A DNA stretch of 59,786 nt from Rickettsiales bacterium (GCA_018969185.1 JAGWYT010000005.1:1-59786); one strand, 5' to 3'. Positions 1 through 9,570 are shown, numbered from the stretch's first letter. A program made the numbers and translations. The notes: generated by a model not told the origin, from the letters alone.

Positions 1-124
1 ATTTTAAAATCTTTAAGTCTTCTTTTACCATCTGCGTCTTTAAAGTCACCGCCACCAACAGGATCTTTCTGACCATCAAAAACTTGATATCTTTTGCAGT
101 TGAAATTAGCGGTTTGTGAACCGC
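1..124. repeat. Left copy of 124-bp terminal direct repeat
   Basis: Bases 1-124 are identical to 59663-59786. The reading frame of virB6 is the same in both copies (codon phase agrees), so the ends can be joined to give a circle of 59,662 bp. This can be a true circular molecule, an assembly overlap, or a duplicated segment in tandem virB6 paralogs. Confidence 0.95.
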
Positions 125-998
125 GCATATAATATCTCTGGCGTGGATAATTTGTGTCTGTTCTATTTGATACCCCTGCTGGATCAAGACAAGGTTTGAC
201 ACCAAAATAATAATCTGCGGTTTCTGAACTGCCATTTACAAAAAAATCTGAATCATCAGAAAATGTGACATCAATATCAGTTGGAATATTGTTTATACTA
301 TAACCATAAGGATTATCTTCAACTTCAACCCCTCCATAATACCACTCACGAAAGGTTTTATTATCAAAGCTAAGATTTTCAGATTGATCATTATCTATAT
401 ATCCTTGAACTGCAGTATTAACATCTTCAAGATGGTCAGGAGTGCTACGATCATATCTATCAGGATTAGGTTTAGTCCAATTTGAACCACATACTTTAGC
501 ATTGTCATATACTGGTTCTGCAATATCATAAACTATTTGTAATATACCAATAAATGTTCCAACTGAAGCGAATGCAGCAGCTATTGCAGCTGTGCATGTT
601 GGAGTTGGATGAGAAGCATTATTTTTGGTACATTTTGCTATATCTATTGTATCAAGAATTGGTGAGGGAGCATAACGATTTACGCTTGAATTTCCACATG
701 ATGTGTTCATGTAATTAATGGCTAATTTTACGGCAACATAAGAGCTGGTGGCAATTGCAACACATACTGGATTGCTCATATCAAAAACTAAATCTCTACT
801 ATCACCAAAATTTTCTATTGGAAATAATCCGTTAACAAGACCTTCAGGAGCGCCAGTTGCGTTGCAGGATCTTGTTCTGCCAGGTCCAGTGGAACCATCA
901 GCATATGAATTTTGTGGTAAAATGAATGCAGCAAGAAGTATGAAGATTAGTAGTGTTTTAAGTGCAACTATGAATGGATTTTTATTACTTATAGCCAT
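1..998 (-). CDS. virB6: VirB6-like T4SS protein, N-terminal part
   Basis: The frame is open from the ATG at 998 to base 1 without a stop (332 codons). It begins with a clear signal peptide: a Lys-containing start, a hydrophobic stretch around residues 10-28, then a Ser-Tyr-Ala-Asp cleavage-like site. A Cys-rich exported segment follows, with one further hydrophobic stretch near residue 140. The ATG overlaps the virB4 stop by one base (TAATG), so translation is coupled. Through the 124-base terminal overlap the same frame continues into the ORF at 57631-59662, giving about 1009 residues in total. VirB6 forms the inner-membrane channel part of type IV secretion systems, and Rickettsiales carry very large VirB6 paralogs after virB4. 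The joined length and order fit that well. No virB3 is seen upstream. Confidence 0.8.
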   Translation of the reverse strand, partial: MAISNKNPFIVALKTLLIFILLAAFILPQNSYADGSTGPGRTRSCNATGAPEGLVNGLFPIENFGDSRDLVFDMSNPVCVAIATSSYVAVKLAINYMNTSCGNSSVNRYAPSPILDTIDIAKCTKNNASHPTPTCTAAIAAAFASVGTFIGILQIVYDIAEPVYDNAKVCGSNWTKPNPDRYDRSTPDHLEDVNTAVQGYIDNDQSENLSFDNKTFREWYYGGVEVEDNPYGYSINNIPTDIDVTFSDDSDFFVNGSSETADYYFGVKPCLDPAGVSNRTDTNYPRQRYYMRGSQTANFNCKRYQVFDGQKDPVGGGDFKDADGKRRLKDFK

Positions 999-3391
999 TA
1001 ATTTTCTTTAGCAGTTCTTTGAAGGAATATTGGTAACCAATCATTAGGATCATCTCCCACTTCATTTATTACTTCATCCATGATTAATACAGTGTCAACA
1101 CGTCCAGAAAGAACTCTGATTATTTCATCCATGCCACTTAAGTCAATTCTTGCAATAACTCCATCGTTATTTTGTTTAACTAAAAAGAATCTGGTTGAAG
1201 GATCTGTTGTTTTAACAAGTAAAAACTCTCTTTCTGAAAGCATGAATACTTCACGATAAACTGTTGTGGCTTTAAGATTTGGCAAGAATATTTGCGTTGC
1301 GGTTTGTTGCACTAAGGTATCAGAGATTGCACTTTTTGAAGCGTCTTCAACTGATTGTGTAGCAAAGACTACGAAGGTGTTAAGTTTTCTTAAAACCTTT
1401 AGCCAATCTTTAATTTTTGGTGCAAATACCGGATTATCAATCAATGCCCAAGCCTCATCAAGTACAATCATCGTTGGGTTACCATCAAGTGATGTTTGAA
1501 TGCGATGAAACAAATAAAGCAATGCTGGACTGAGGCTGGCTTTATCTTTTAAAATTTCTGTCATATCAATTCCAAAGACATTTGACGATTCAAAATCAAT
1601 AACATCTTCAGGATTGTCAAAAAGTTTAGAGTGAGAGCCACCAGAATGCCACATAGAAAGCCTTCCGGCTAATGTTCCTGGTCCTCCAATTCCCATAAAT
1701 GGTGCAATATTACGTAATCTTCTTTGTTCAAAAGGTAATTTATAATTTCCAGCAACTGCTTCATTAATTCTTTCAACCTCATGTGCTGGAAGTCTTTCTC
1801 CATGTTCTGAAACTAAAACTGATAAAAATTCAGCTAAGAAGGATCTGTTATCTGACGTATCAGGTAATTGAAACGGGTTAAAACCAGAATTCTTAGCAAT
1901 GTCGGGAGTCATGTAGCGTCCTTCTATAGCACGAATAAAAATTTCTGCACCACGATCCTTATCAAAGAAAAATAAACGACCATTAAATTTTCGTGATTGT
2001 GCACAAAGAAAATTTAACAATACTGTTTTACCTGTGCCAGTTGGACCAATAATCATGGTATGACCAACATCGCGTACGTGAAAGCTGAAGAAATAAGGCG
2101 TTCCCGATACAGTGTTTAGAACAGTTACGGCATCTCCCCAATGATTCTTTTTTCTTTTACCAGAAGGATAATTATGAAAAGAAGCAAAGCCTGCAATATT
2201 GAAAGTATTAACAATACTTCGTCTTGCCATATATTCAGAATTGGCTGGAAGTTGTGCCCAATAAGCTGGTTCCATATTCATTCTTTCACGCACGCCAACA
2301 ATACCTGAATTTGCTAATTCAACAACTGCTAAGGAAAGCGCGCTTTCAAGTGCTTTTGGTGTATCTTCAATACATAAAACTGTCATGTGATGATTGCCGA
2401 AGGCAAATTCGCCACTCATTGCTGAATCAAGTGCTTCATCAATTTCACCAATTTGCGAAGTTGCAACGTCTTCTGATTGAACTAATCTTCTTTGTTGCAA
2501 TTGCATACCAGCAATTGCGATCATTCGATTAATAAAGGAGAAAGATTGACTTATTATAAGTTCAAAAGGTAATTGCATGAAAGTGTCAAATATGCCAGCA
2601 TTGGTTGATGGTCTATATTCCTTAAGTGAAACCAATCCTGCATATTTTATGCCATAAGGATGATGTGCTTCAATTGATTTATTACCAAAATAAAGACGGC
2701 TTATTGGTATGTGGTGTGAAATTTCTCCAATTGATGGAGTGATTGGTTGAGTATAGCCACAATTAACTAGGCGTGATAAAAATTCTAATAATTCAGAAGT
2801 AACTGCGCCGTCATTTTCAACAATGCCAAGCAATTCAGCGCCATAATTACCAAAACCATTTAACACTCTTTCTGTCATTTCATCAAGTTCATCAAAGGCT
2901 TCACGCATGTAGTCTTCCCATGAGGCCCTGTCAGCTTTATGTTGTATTTGTTTTGCTAAATGCTCAAGAACAGCAGCTCCAGACTTGTCTGAACCTCGAA
3001 TTAAAGTTAGATAATGTTCATTAATAAAAGTTTTTTCATCAGAATGTTTTTGTGACCATTCAGCATTAAGTCTTTTAGAAAAATTATCAGGCATTTCACC
3101 ATCTGGAAAGCCTTTTTCTTTGCGTCTAACTGTGTGAAAATAAAGTGAAAAATTACCAGAAGCCATGCCTTTAAGTAGGTTATTTCTGGCATTTTTTTTC
3201 ATGTCAATCTCAATATCATCTGCGGTTTCAAAAGCAAAGCCTTTGATTTTAATAACTCTTATTAATTCTTCTTTGTAAGTTAAAATAGTGTCAGAATTGA
3301 AGTGACATTTATAGGGAATGAAGTGAGCTGCCGAAGTCTCATATTTTGTAACTTTTTCTTTTTCTGCTTTTACTGTTGAAAGCCTTAACAT
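998..3391 (-). CDS. virB4: Type IV secretion ATPase VirB4
   Basis: 797 residues, the usual size of VirB4, the cytoplasmic ATPase that energises type IV secretion pilus/channel assembly. A Walker A motif GPTGTGKT lies near residue 449 and a Walker B motif MIVLDEAWAL near residue 641. The later FATQSVEDA segment is typical of the VirB4/TraC family. The N-terminal ~400 residues form the less conserved VirB4 N-domain. The stop overlaps the start of the virB6-like gene by one base, indicating one operon read leftward. Upstream lies ampG in the same orientation rather than virB3, so this is a partial vir locus; other vir genes must be elsewhere. In Rickettsiales the vir genes are scattered in several islands, which agrees. 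Confidence 0.95.
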   Translation of the reverse strand: MLRLSTVKAEKEKVTKYETSAAHFIPYKCHFNSDTILTYKEELIRVIKIKGFAFETADDIEIDMKKNARNNLLKGMASGNFSLYFHTVRRKEKGFPDGEMPDNFSKRLNAEWSQKHSDEKTFINEHYLTLIRGSDKSGAAVLEHLAKQIQHKADRASWEDYMREAFDELDEMTERVLNGFGNYGAELLGIVENDGAVTSELLEFLSRLVNCGYTQPITPSIGEISHHIPISRLYFGNKSIEAHHPYGIKYAGLVSLKEYRPSTNAGIFDTFMQLPFELIISQSFSFINRMIAIAGMQLQQRRLVQSEDVATSQIGEIDEALDSAMSGEFAFGNHHMTVLCIEDTPKALESALSLAVVELANSGIVGVRERMNMEPAYWAQLPANSEYMARRSIVNTFNIAGFASFHNYPSGKRKKNHWGDAVTVLNTVSGTPYFFSFHVRDVGHTMIIGPTGTGKTVLLNFLCAQSRKFNGRLFFFDKDRGAEIFIRAIEGRYMTPDIAKNSGFNPFQLPDTSDNRSFLAEFLSVLVSEHGERLPAHEVERINEAVAGNYKLPFEQRRLRNIAPFMGIGGPGTLAGRLSMWHSGGSHSKLFDNPEDVIDFESSNVFGIDMTEILKDKASLSPALLYLFHRIQTSLDGNPTMIVLDEAWALIDNPVFAPKIKDWLKVLRKLNTFVVFATQSVEDASKSAISDTLVQQTATQIFLPNLKATTVYREVFMLSEREFLLVKTTDPSTRFFLVKQNNDGVIARIDLSGMDEIIRVLSGRVDTVLIMDEVINEVGDDPNDWLPIFLQRTAKEN

Positions 3392-3426
3392 ATTTTAATT
3401 TTTTGATACTACTTATGACCACAACA

Positions 3427-3520
3427 TGTTATCTCGGGCGCGAAGCGCGAAAGATCTCCTGCGTTGCCTGAGATCCTTTGTTCACAGTCACTAAAAGTGA
3501 CTGTAAAACTCAGGATGACA
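3427..3520. repeat. Palindromic element, family A (copy 1)
   Basis: Contains the hairpin ACAGTCAC/GTGACTGT (3484-3504), the complementary pair AAGATCTC and GAGATCcTT, a small GCGCGAAGCGC hairpin and the terminal CTCAGGATGACA. The outer left arm is degenerate. Its right end supplies the last codons and the TGA stop of the adjacent minus-strand ampG. The 118-bp virB4-ampG gap holds nothing else. Confidence 0.7.
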
Positions 3521-4760
3521 CTGAAGTGTCATTTCTATTCTTTATCGTTAATAAAAACAAGAAAATCAATCCCGGAATTGCTAAAAAAGTTGAAAGAATA
3601 AAAAAGTTATACCAACCAAATTCTTTAGCAAACACACCAGCGGTTGATGAGAAAGTGCTTCGAGCTATTGTTGAAAATGAAGATAGCACCGCATATTGTG
3701 TGGCACTAAAAGATAAATTGCATAATCCACTTAAGTAAGCAACAAATACTGAATCACCAATTCCACCACTAAAATTTTCAATAAAAACTACGAAATAAAG
3801 CGTGTTAGTATCATGTCCAATTTGTGCTAAATAAGAAAATGATAAATTAGACATCATCTGTGCAAATCCAGCAATCCACAGGCTTTTATTAATGCCAATT
3901 TTTTTTACTAAAATTCCACCAAAAAAAGCGCCAAATAATGTTGCAAATAATCCAAATGATTTTGCAATTGTGGCAATTTCAACTTTGCTAAATTTTAATT
4001 CAAGAAGAAAAGGCAAAGTGAGATTGCCAGCAAAGGCATCTCCAAGTTTAAAACAAATTATAAAAGCAAAAATTACTAACCATTGTTTGCGATGCGTAAA
4101 ATCATAAAGTGGTTGAAACACTGATTCTTTGAACCAGACAGAAAAATTATATTTTTTTTGTTGCCAATTTTTTCTGCTCTCATCAACAAATAAAGTTGTT
4201 ATTATACCAGTGATCATGAATAATCCCATCATAAAATAAACTGCATCCCAACCAATTAAGTCAGATAAAACTAAGGCTCCGGCTCCTGAAATCAACATGC
4301 CAATACGATAACCATAAACATAAAGACTTGCCGCTAAACCCTGATCTTCTTTTTTAATTATTTCAATACGATAAGCATCAACTACAATATCTTGGCTTGC
4401 TGAAGCAAAAGCCACTAAAAATGCAAAAGTTGCAATTAGGCTAATATTATTAGTGATCGTAACAAGTCCAAGTGTTGATATAAAAATAATTAAAACCATC
4501 TGACTTAGGACAATCCAAGATTTTCTTTGCCCAAGAATTTTTGTAAGAAAAGGCACAGAGCAAGAATCAATAATTGGTGCGAAAAATATTTTTAGAGTGT
4601 AAGGCAAAGTGACTAAAGAAAAAAATCCTATTGTTGCAAGATCAAAACCTTTATCACTTAATAATGCTTTTAGTGTTGATAAGATAAGGGCTAATGGCAA
4701 GCCACAAACAGCACCAAGGAAAAACATCGCCGCTAAATTCTTATCAAATTTGACTTTCAT
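3510..4760 (-). CDS. ampG: AmpG-family major facilitator permease
   Basis: 416 residues with about twelve hydrophobic segments of the major facilitator fold. The start (residues 1-60), with a PLALILSTLKALLSDKG-like segment and LPYTLKIFFAPIIDS, is characteristic of AmpG/muropeptide MFS permeases, which import anhydro-muropeptides during cell-wall recycling in other bacteria. Rickettsiales carry several AmpG paralogs whose substrates are often unknown, so the exact substrate is inference. The gene lies upstream of virB4 in the same direction with a 118-bp gap. The last nine codons (ending NDTSVSS) and the TGA stop are encoded by a family A palindromic element, so the original C-terminus was probably replaced by repeat insertion. 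The divergent neighbour is hslV, 72 bp away. Confidence 0.85.
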   Translation of the reverse strand: MKVKFDKNLAAMFFLGAVCGLPLALILSTLKALLSDKGFDLATIGFFSLVTLPYTLKIFFAPIIDSCSVPFLTKILGQRKSWIVLSQMVLIIFISTLGLVTITNNISLIATFAFLVAFASASQDIVVDAYRIEIIKKEDQGLAASLYVYGYRIGMLISGAGALVLSDLIGWDAVYFMMGLFMITGIITTLFVDESRKNWQQKKYNFSVWFKESVFQPLYDFTHRKQWLVIFAFIICFKLGDAFAGNLTLPFLLELKFSKVEIATIAKSFGLFATLFGAFFGGILVKKIGINKSLWIAGFAQMMSNLSFSYLAQIGHDTNTLYFVVFIENFSGGIGDSVFVAYLSGLCNLSFSATQYAVLSSFSTIARSTFSSTAGVFAKEFGWYNFFILSTFLAIPGLIFLFLLTIKNRNDTSVSS

Positions 4761-4832
4761 TATTTGTAGGTTTGTTTTTTAAATAAAGGATAGTATTTTC
4801 TTAGATATTAAAAACTCTAAAATAACTTATCC

Positions 4833-5384
4833 ATGTTAGATCATAAAAATCCATCTCAATTATATGGAACTACAATTCTTTCAGTTCGTAAAAATGGTAA
4901 AGTTGCAATTGCTGGTGATGGTCAAGTATCGTTAGGGCAAACTGTTTTAAAATCGAATGCCAAAAAAATTCGTCCACTTGGTGATGGTTCAATAATTGGT
5001 GGTTTTGCTGGAGCTACAGCTGATGCTTTCACATTATTTGAAAGGCTTGAATCAAAATTAGATCAATATCCGGGGCAATTGATGCGTGCTTGTGTTGAAC
5101 TTGCAAAAGATTGGCGCACTGACAAATATTTACGTCGTCTTGAGGCGATGATGATTGTAGTTGATAAGGATGTATCATTAGTATTAACAGGAAATGGCGA
5201 TGTTTTGGAACCAGAAGATGGAATTATTGGAATTGGTTCTGGAGGCAATTACGCTTTGTCAGCAGCACGCGCTCTTGCTTCAATTGAAGGAATTGAAGCG
5301 GAAGAAATTGTTAAAAAATCAATGAAGATTGCTGCAGATTTATGCGTTTATACTAATAACAATATTATAATTGAAACTCTATAA
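4833..5384 (+). CDS. hslV: ATP-dependent protease subunit HslV
   Basis: 183 residues, normal for HslV, the threonine peptidase of the HslUV (ClpYQ) protease. Residues 12-17 read GTTILS, so removal of the first twelve residues would expose catalytic Thr13. The [13 protein letters not shown] and [19 protein letters not shown] segments are family signatures, and the later [16 protein letters not shown] is also conserved. The stop overlaps the tolB start (TAATG). The partner ATPase hslU, which follows hslV in most proteobacteria, is not in this window, so it must be encoded elsewhere or be absent. Transcribed divergently from ampG. Confidence 0.95.
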   Translation: MLDHKNPSQLYGTTILSVRKNGKVAIAGDGQVSLGQTVLKSNAKKIRPLGDGSIIGGFAGATADAFTLFERLESKLDQYPGQLMRACVELAKDWRTDKYLRRLEAMMIVVDKDVSLVLTGNGDVLEPEDGIIGIGSGGNYALSAARALASIEGIEAEEIVKKSMKIAADLCVYTNNNIIIETL

Positions 5385-6748
5385 TGAGAATTTTAAAAAT
5401 ATTTCTAATTGCGGCAGCTCTTCTTATAACTACAACCAAAGCTAACGCCGAAGTATCTTTTTTGATAGATAATAAAGAAGTTCCAAAAACTAAAATTTTG
5501 TTATCAGGATTTGATGCAGTTGATCCGGGGCTGAAAGCTGATATAGCAGATATTACAAATCAAATTAGAAAAAATTTAAAAACCACAGACTTATTTGAAA
5601 TTATTCAGCAAGCGAGCAATAACAACGACGCAGCTTCCGCCAAGACTCTAGGGGCTATGGTAAATAATTTAGTTTCTGAAGTTGAAATTGAAACTGTTCC
5701 TGATTTTGTAAAATATAATAACATTGGTGTTGGTGCAATATTGGTTGCAAATTTCAGTTATAACACGGAAGGCAATCTTGAAATAAAGGTGAGAATGTGG
5801 GATGTACTTGATCAAAGACAGCTTTTCGGAAAATTTTATTCGGCTTCAAAAAATAATTATAAAAGAATGGCGAATTTAATTTCTGACGAAATTTTTAAAT
5901 TAATTACGGGTGAAAAACTTGGTCATTTTAATTCACAAATTCTTTATGTTGCGGAGTCGGGTAATGTGCGTAATTTAACGAAAAAAATTGCCATGGTGGA
6001 TTTTGATGGTGGCAATAAAATCACGCTTACAGATGGTAAGAATTTAGTTTTAACGCCAATTTTTTCTAAGAAACGTGATGAGATTTTTTATCTGGGTTAT
6101 AATGAAGGCTTGCCGAAAGTTTATAATCTAAATATTAAAACTTTTAAAAATAAGAGAATTGGTAATTTTAACGGCACAACTTTTGCGGCATCTATTCATC
6201 CTAAAGATCCAAACATAATTATATTATCAGCAATTATTGGTGGAAATAGTGATATTTATGAGATGAATATTACAACTAATATTGCCAAAAAATTAACCAA
6301 GAGCCCTGCAATTGATACAACTCCAGCTTACTCTCCTGATGCAAGAACAATTGCTTTTGCGTCAGATCGTGATTCTGGTCAGCAATTATATGTTATGGAT
6401 GCAAGAGGTGACAGCGTTAAGCGTATTAGTTTTGGGGGAGGAAGTTATTCTAAACCAGTATGGTCGCCAGATGGTAATATGATTGCTTTTACAAAAATCA
6501 AAGGAAATCAATTCTATGTTGGCATTATGTCTATTGATGGAAAAAGCGAAAGAATATTGACGGGAGGATATTTACTTGAAGGTGTGAAATGGTCACCAAA
6601 TGGTCGCTATTTAATTTATTCAAAGAAGAAAACGCAATATGGTATGACCAGCATTCCGCGTTTATTTATAATTGATATTGTAACTGGCTTTGAGTTTGAA
6701 GTTCCAACTCCTACTAATGAAGGAGCTGCAGATCCGGATTGGGCTTGA
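5384..6748 (+). CDS. tolB: Tol-Pal system beta-propeller protein TolB
   Basis: 454 residues. A signal peptide covers about residues 1-22 (KIFLIAAALLITTT then an AnA-like cleavage site before EVSFLID). The N-terminal alpha/beta domain (to about residue 185) is followed by a six-bladed WD40-like propeller whose blades contain PAYSPDARTIAFASDRD, PVWSPDGNMIAFT and VKWSPNGRYLIYS. TolB is periplasmic and links Pal with the TolQRA inner-membrane complex for outer-membrane constriction at division. It is coupled to hslV by a one-base overlap, an unusual pairing since tolB normally lies near tolA/pal. It is followed by a strong terminator hairpin. Confidence 0.95.
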   Translation: MRILKIFLIAAALLITTTKANAEVSFLIDNKEVPKTKILLSGFDAVDPGLKADIADITNQIRKNLKTTDLFEIIQQASNNNDAASAKTLGAMVNNLVSEVEIETVPDFVKYNNIGVGAILVANFSYNTEGNLEIKVRMWDVLDQRQLFGKFYSASKNNYKRMANLISDEIFKLITGEKLGHFNSQILYVAESGNVRNLTKKIAMVDFDGGNKITLTDGKNLVLTPIFSKKRDEIFYLGYNEGLPKVYNLNIKTFKNKRIGNFNGTTFAASIHPKDPNIIILSAIIGGNSDIYEMNITTNIAKKLTKSPAIDTTPAYSPDARTIAFASDRDSGQQLYVMDARGDSVKRISFGGGSYSKPVWSPDGNMIAFTKIKGNQFYVGIMSIDGKSERILTGGYLLEGVKWSPNGRYLIYSKKKTQYGMTSIPRLFIIDIVTGFEFEVPTPTNEGAADPDWA

Positions 6749-6751
6749 AAC

Positions 6752-6827
6752 GACGGCGCGAAGCGCCGTAAAAATGTGCTAAACGCACATTTTTAGTTTC
6801 AAGCGGGCAGAAGCTATGCTTCTGCCC
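6752..6827 (+). terminator. Hairpin cluster and terminator after tolB
   Basis: Three adjacent perfect hairpins: ACGGCGC/GCGCCGT (6752-6769), AAAAATGTGC/GCACATTTTT (6770-6794, terminator-like) and GGGCAGAAGC/GCTTCTGCCC (6805-6827). Up to about 6935 the spacer continues with further short GC-rich inverted repeats (AGGCGAAGCC, GGACC/GGTCC-like), much richer in GC than surrounding DNA. It looks like stacked palindromic repeat elements. No gene is seen between 6749 and 7020. Confidence 0.7.
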
Positions 6828-7020
6828 AGAGGCGCGAGTCGTCTTCGAGGCGAAGCCGAGAAAAGCTACGAAGCGTGGCTCAGGAGCGAAGTGATCTGTG
6901 CTGGACCAGGTCTCCTGACCCAGTCCACATGTTCAATTTTCTTCATATCAATTTTGGTGTGAACGTGAGGATGTGTTCTTAGAACCGCGTCCTGCAAAGG
7001 GTGTAGTTATTAAATATAAA

Positions 7021-8112
7021 ATGTATCTCTATTTTCTAAAACGAATTCTATTAATTTTTCCCACATTATTCATCATAATGTTGGTAAATTTTCTAATTAT
7101 CCAATCAGCTCCGGGTGGGCCTGTGGAGCAATTCATTGCCAAGTTAAATCACGGCACAAAAGTTGAAGGTGAAGTTGCAGCGCAAAATTTTTCAGCAATA
7201 AATAATTCACAAAACTACTTAGACTCTGCTTCTAAATATCGCGGTTCAAATGGTATTGATCCGGAAATAATTACTAAAATTGAAAAGCTCTACGGCTTTG
7301 ATTTGCCTTTATGGAAACGCTTTTCACTGATGATGAAAAAATTTATAACTTTTGATTTTGGTGTTAGTTTTTATCAAGATAAAAAAGTTACAGAATTGGT
7401 TTTACAAAAACTTCCAACATCAATATCAATAGGACTTTGGAGTACATTATTAATTTATCTAATCTCAATTCCACTTGGTATAAAAAAAGCTATAAATGAT
7501 GGTTCAAAATTTGATATTACTAGTAGCACGATAGTTATTATTGCTCATGCAATCCCATCATTTTTATTTGCAATTTTTTTAATTACAATTTTTGCGGGAG
7601 GAAATTTTTTAAATATTTTTCCCTTACGTGGCTTGGTTTCAGACAATTTTAGTGATTTAAATTGGTGGCAAAAAATCATTGATTATTTTTGGCATATGAC
7701 ATTACCAATTATGGCTCTTACCATCGGTGGATTTGCTTCTTTAACTTTCTTTTGTAAAAATTCTTTTTTAGAAGAAATAAATAAGCAATATGTTATAACC
7801 GCTTATGCCAAGGGTTTAGACCAAAAAACTGTTTTATATATACATGTTTTTCGCAATGCTTTGATGATTATAATTGCTGGTTTTCCAGCGGCTTTAATTG
7901 GAATTTTGTTTAGTGGTTCAATGTTAATTGAGATAATTTTTTCACTTGATGGGCTTGGGCTTCTTGGCTATGAGGCAGCAACTTCAAGAGACTATCCCGT
8001 AATGTTTGGAACGCTTTATTGCTTTACATTAATTGGTCTTATAACATCAATAATTAGTGATTTTATTTACCACATTGTAGATCCACGAATAAATTTTAGT
8101 TCTCTTAATTGA
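7021..8112 (+). CDS. yejB: ABC transporter permease, YejB/OppB-like
   Basis: Start chosen at ATG 7021 (MYLYFLKRILLIFPTLF); the longer frame from 6973 adds 16 residues without family similarity. 363 residues. It has an N-terminal membrane anchor, a periplasmic segment of about 130 residues, then five hydrophobic segments with the permease EAA-loop (AYAKGLDQKTVLYIHVFRNA). The opening IIQSAPGGPVEQFI matches the YejB branch of dipeptide/microcin C-type importer permeases. The partner YejE-like permease is encoded 27 kb away (34986-35993), and no substrate-binding protein or ATPase gene is adjacent. Substrate is probably oligopeptide, by family. Confidence 0.85.
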   Translation: MYLYFLKRILLIFPTLFIIMLVNFLIIQSAPGGPVEQFIAKLNHGTKVEGEVAAQNFSAINNSQNYLDSASKYRGSNGIDPEIITKIEKLYGFDLPLWKRFSLMMKKFITFDFGVSFYQDKKVTELVLQKLPTSISIGLWSTLLIYLISIPLGIKKAINDGSKFDITSSTIVIIAHAIPSFLFAIFLITIFAGGNFLNIFPLRGLVSDNFSDLNWWQKIIDYFWHMTLPIMALTIGGFASLTFFCKNSFLEEINKQYVITAYAKGLDQKTVLYIHVFRNALMIIIAGFPAALIGILFSGSMLIEIIFSLDGLGLLGYEAATSRDYPVMFGTLYCFTLIGLITSIISDFIYHIVDPRINFSSLN

Positions 8113-8118
8113 CGATTT

Positions 8119-8166
8119 AAATCTTATCCGCTGGTTCCCGCGAAGTCGAAACCAAGGATAAGATTT
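8119..8166. repeat. Short palindromic element, family D (copy 1)
   Basis: Perfect 11-bp arms AAATCTTATCC (8119-8129) and GGATAAGATTT (8156-8166) enclose a 26-bp core ending GCGAAGTCGAAACCAA. The core end AGTCGAAACCA recurs at 36014-36024 and 45651-45661, but with different arms at each site. A related sequence, TTGGTTTTGACAGGTTCAAG, follows at about 8180-8200. Confidence 0.7.
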
Positions 8167-8242
8167 TGTAGAGCTTCTCTTGGTTTTGACAGGTTCAAGG
8201 TGTGATAAGCTGGAACAAAATCTAAGTTAATAATTAATAAAC

Positions 8243-9523
8243 ATGGAAGAAAACGTAAATTATTATACTGCTATAGTTATATTTTTATTATTTTTGTCTG
8301 CGCTTTTTTCTTGCTTTGAAACTGCAATAGTTGCTGCTTCAAGAGCAAAAATACATCGTCTAAGAAATGAAGGAAATAGAAGAGCAAAAATTCTTGAAAA
8401 TCTTTTAAAAAATCGTGAAAAAGTTGTGAGCACAATGTTGCTTGGTAACAATGCTATCAACATCTTAGCCTCTGCAATTACCACAACAGTTTTTCTTGAG
8501 TTATTTGGTGATTCAGGAGTGATCTATGCCACAATTGTAATGACGGTTTTGGTGTTGATTTTTTCTGAAATTTTACCAAAAAGTTATGCTATCAAGCATC
8601 CGGATTCAATCTCTTTATTCTTTGCGCCAGTAATAGCTTTTTTAGTTATGATATTTTTTCCATTCACCAATTCTGCGCAAAAAATTGTTGATTTTGTTAT
8701 TAATATTTTTTCAAAAAAACCAAATAAAAAACCATTTTTTTCTGAGTTAGAAGAAATTCGCGACACCGTGAATTTAAAGCATATTGAAGGTACAATTTAT
8801 AAATATGATAAGGACATGATTGATGGTGTGCTTGATTTAGCAGATACTGAAATTAGTGAAATTATGGTGCATCGCAAAGAAATTGAATCGATCAATATTG
8901 ATTTGCCAGTAAAAGAAATTATTCATCAAGCTTTGAATATAGACTATACCAGAATTCCGCTCTGGCAAGGTAATAAAGAAAATATTGTGGCAATTTTAAA
9001 TGTTAGAAAATTGCTTAAGGCGCTTTATTTCTGTAAGAATGATAAGGATTTAGAGAAATTTGATTTAAAATCAATTACAACTGAAGCTTGGTTTGTGCCG
9101 GATACTAACAGCTTGCGCACCCAACTTTTTATCTTTAGAAAAAAGAAAAAAAGATTTGCTTTGGTAATTGACGAATATGGCTCTTTGCAAGGTTTGGTGA
9201 CCTTAGAAGATATTTTAGAAGAAATTGTTGGCGAGATAAAAGAGCAAGAAGATAGTCTTGAAGTGAATATTGTTAAAATCAAAAGTGGTGCATGCAAAAT
9301 TGCTGGAAAAGTTTTGATTCGTGATATTAATAAAAAACTAGACTGGGATTTACCGGAAGATAGCGATGCTTATAATTTGGCAGCTTTTATAATTAGTAGT
9401 TTAGGAAGAATTCCTGATGAGAAAGAAAGCTTTGCAATTGGTAATTACAATTTTGAAATCCTAAGAAAAAAGGCTAATGATCTAGTTTGGGTTAAAGCAA
9501 AAAGAACAAAACCTCATCCATAA
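8243..9523 (+). CDS. CNNM/CorC-HlyC family membrane protein (TlyC-like)
   Basis: 426 residues. Residues 1-145 form a DUF21/CNNM membrane domain with about four hydrophobic segments (VIFLLFLSALFSCFETAIV at the start). A CBS-domain pair lies at about 190-325 (EIMVHRKEIESINIDLPV and FALVIDEYGSLQGLVTLED), and a C-terminal CorC_HlyC domain occupies about 340-420. Members act in divalent cation (Mg2+/Co2+) homeostasis; Rickettsia homologues have been called hemolysin TlyC, but that label covers the cytoplasmic part only. Transport is the safer reading. It is a single-gene unit with a strong terminator 10 bp downstream. Confidence 0.85.
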   Translation: MEENVNYYTAIVIFLLFLSALFSCFETAIVAASRAKIHRLRNEGNRRAKILENLLKNREKVVSTMLLGNNAINILASAITTTVFLELFGDSGVIYATIVMTVLVLIFSEILPKSYAIKHPDSISLFFAPVIAFLVMIFFPFTNSAQKIVDFVINIFSKKPNKKPFFSELEEIRDTVNLKHIEGTIYKYDKDMIDGVLDLADTEISEIMVHRKEIESINIDLPVKEIIHQALNIDYTRIPLWQGNKENIVAILNVRKLLKALYFCKNDKDLEKFDLKSITTEAWFVPDTNSLRTQLFIFRKKKKRFALVIDEYGSLQGLVTLEDILEEIVGEIKEQEDSLEVNIVKIKSGACKIAGKVLIRDINKKLDWDLPEDSDAYNLAAFIISSLGRIPDEKESFAIGNYNFEILRKKANDLVWVKAKRTKPHP

Positions 9524-9532
9524 TATCATCAA

Positions 9533-9570
9533 AAAATGGACCTACAATCATAAAGATGAAGGTCCATTTT
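9533..9570 (+). terminator. Rho-independent terminator
   Basis: Perfect 11-bp stem AAAATGGACCT (9533-9543) and AGGTCCATTTT (9560-9570), immediately after the CNNM gene and before the convergent small gene at 9604. It can serve both strands. Confidence 0.75.

Noticed and set aside
6973-7020. Upstream start for the YejB-like permease
   Set aside because: The added residues are hydrophilic and lie in a GC-rich repeat-derived spacer, while ATG 7021 begins exactly at the conserved membrane anchor.
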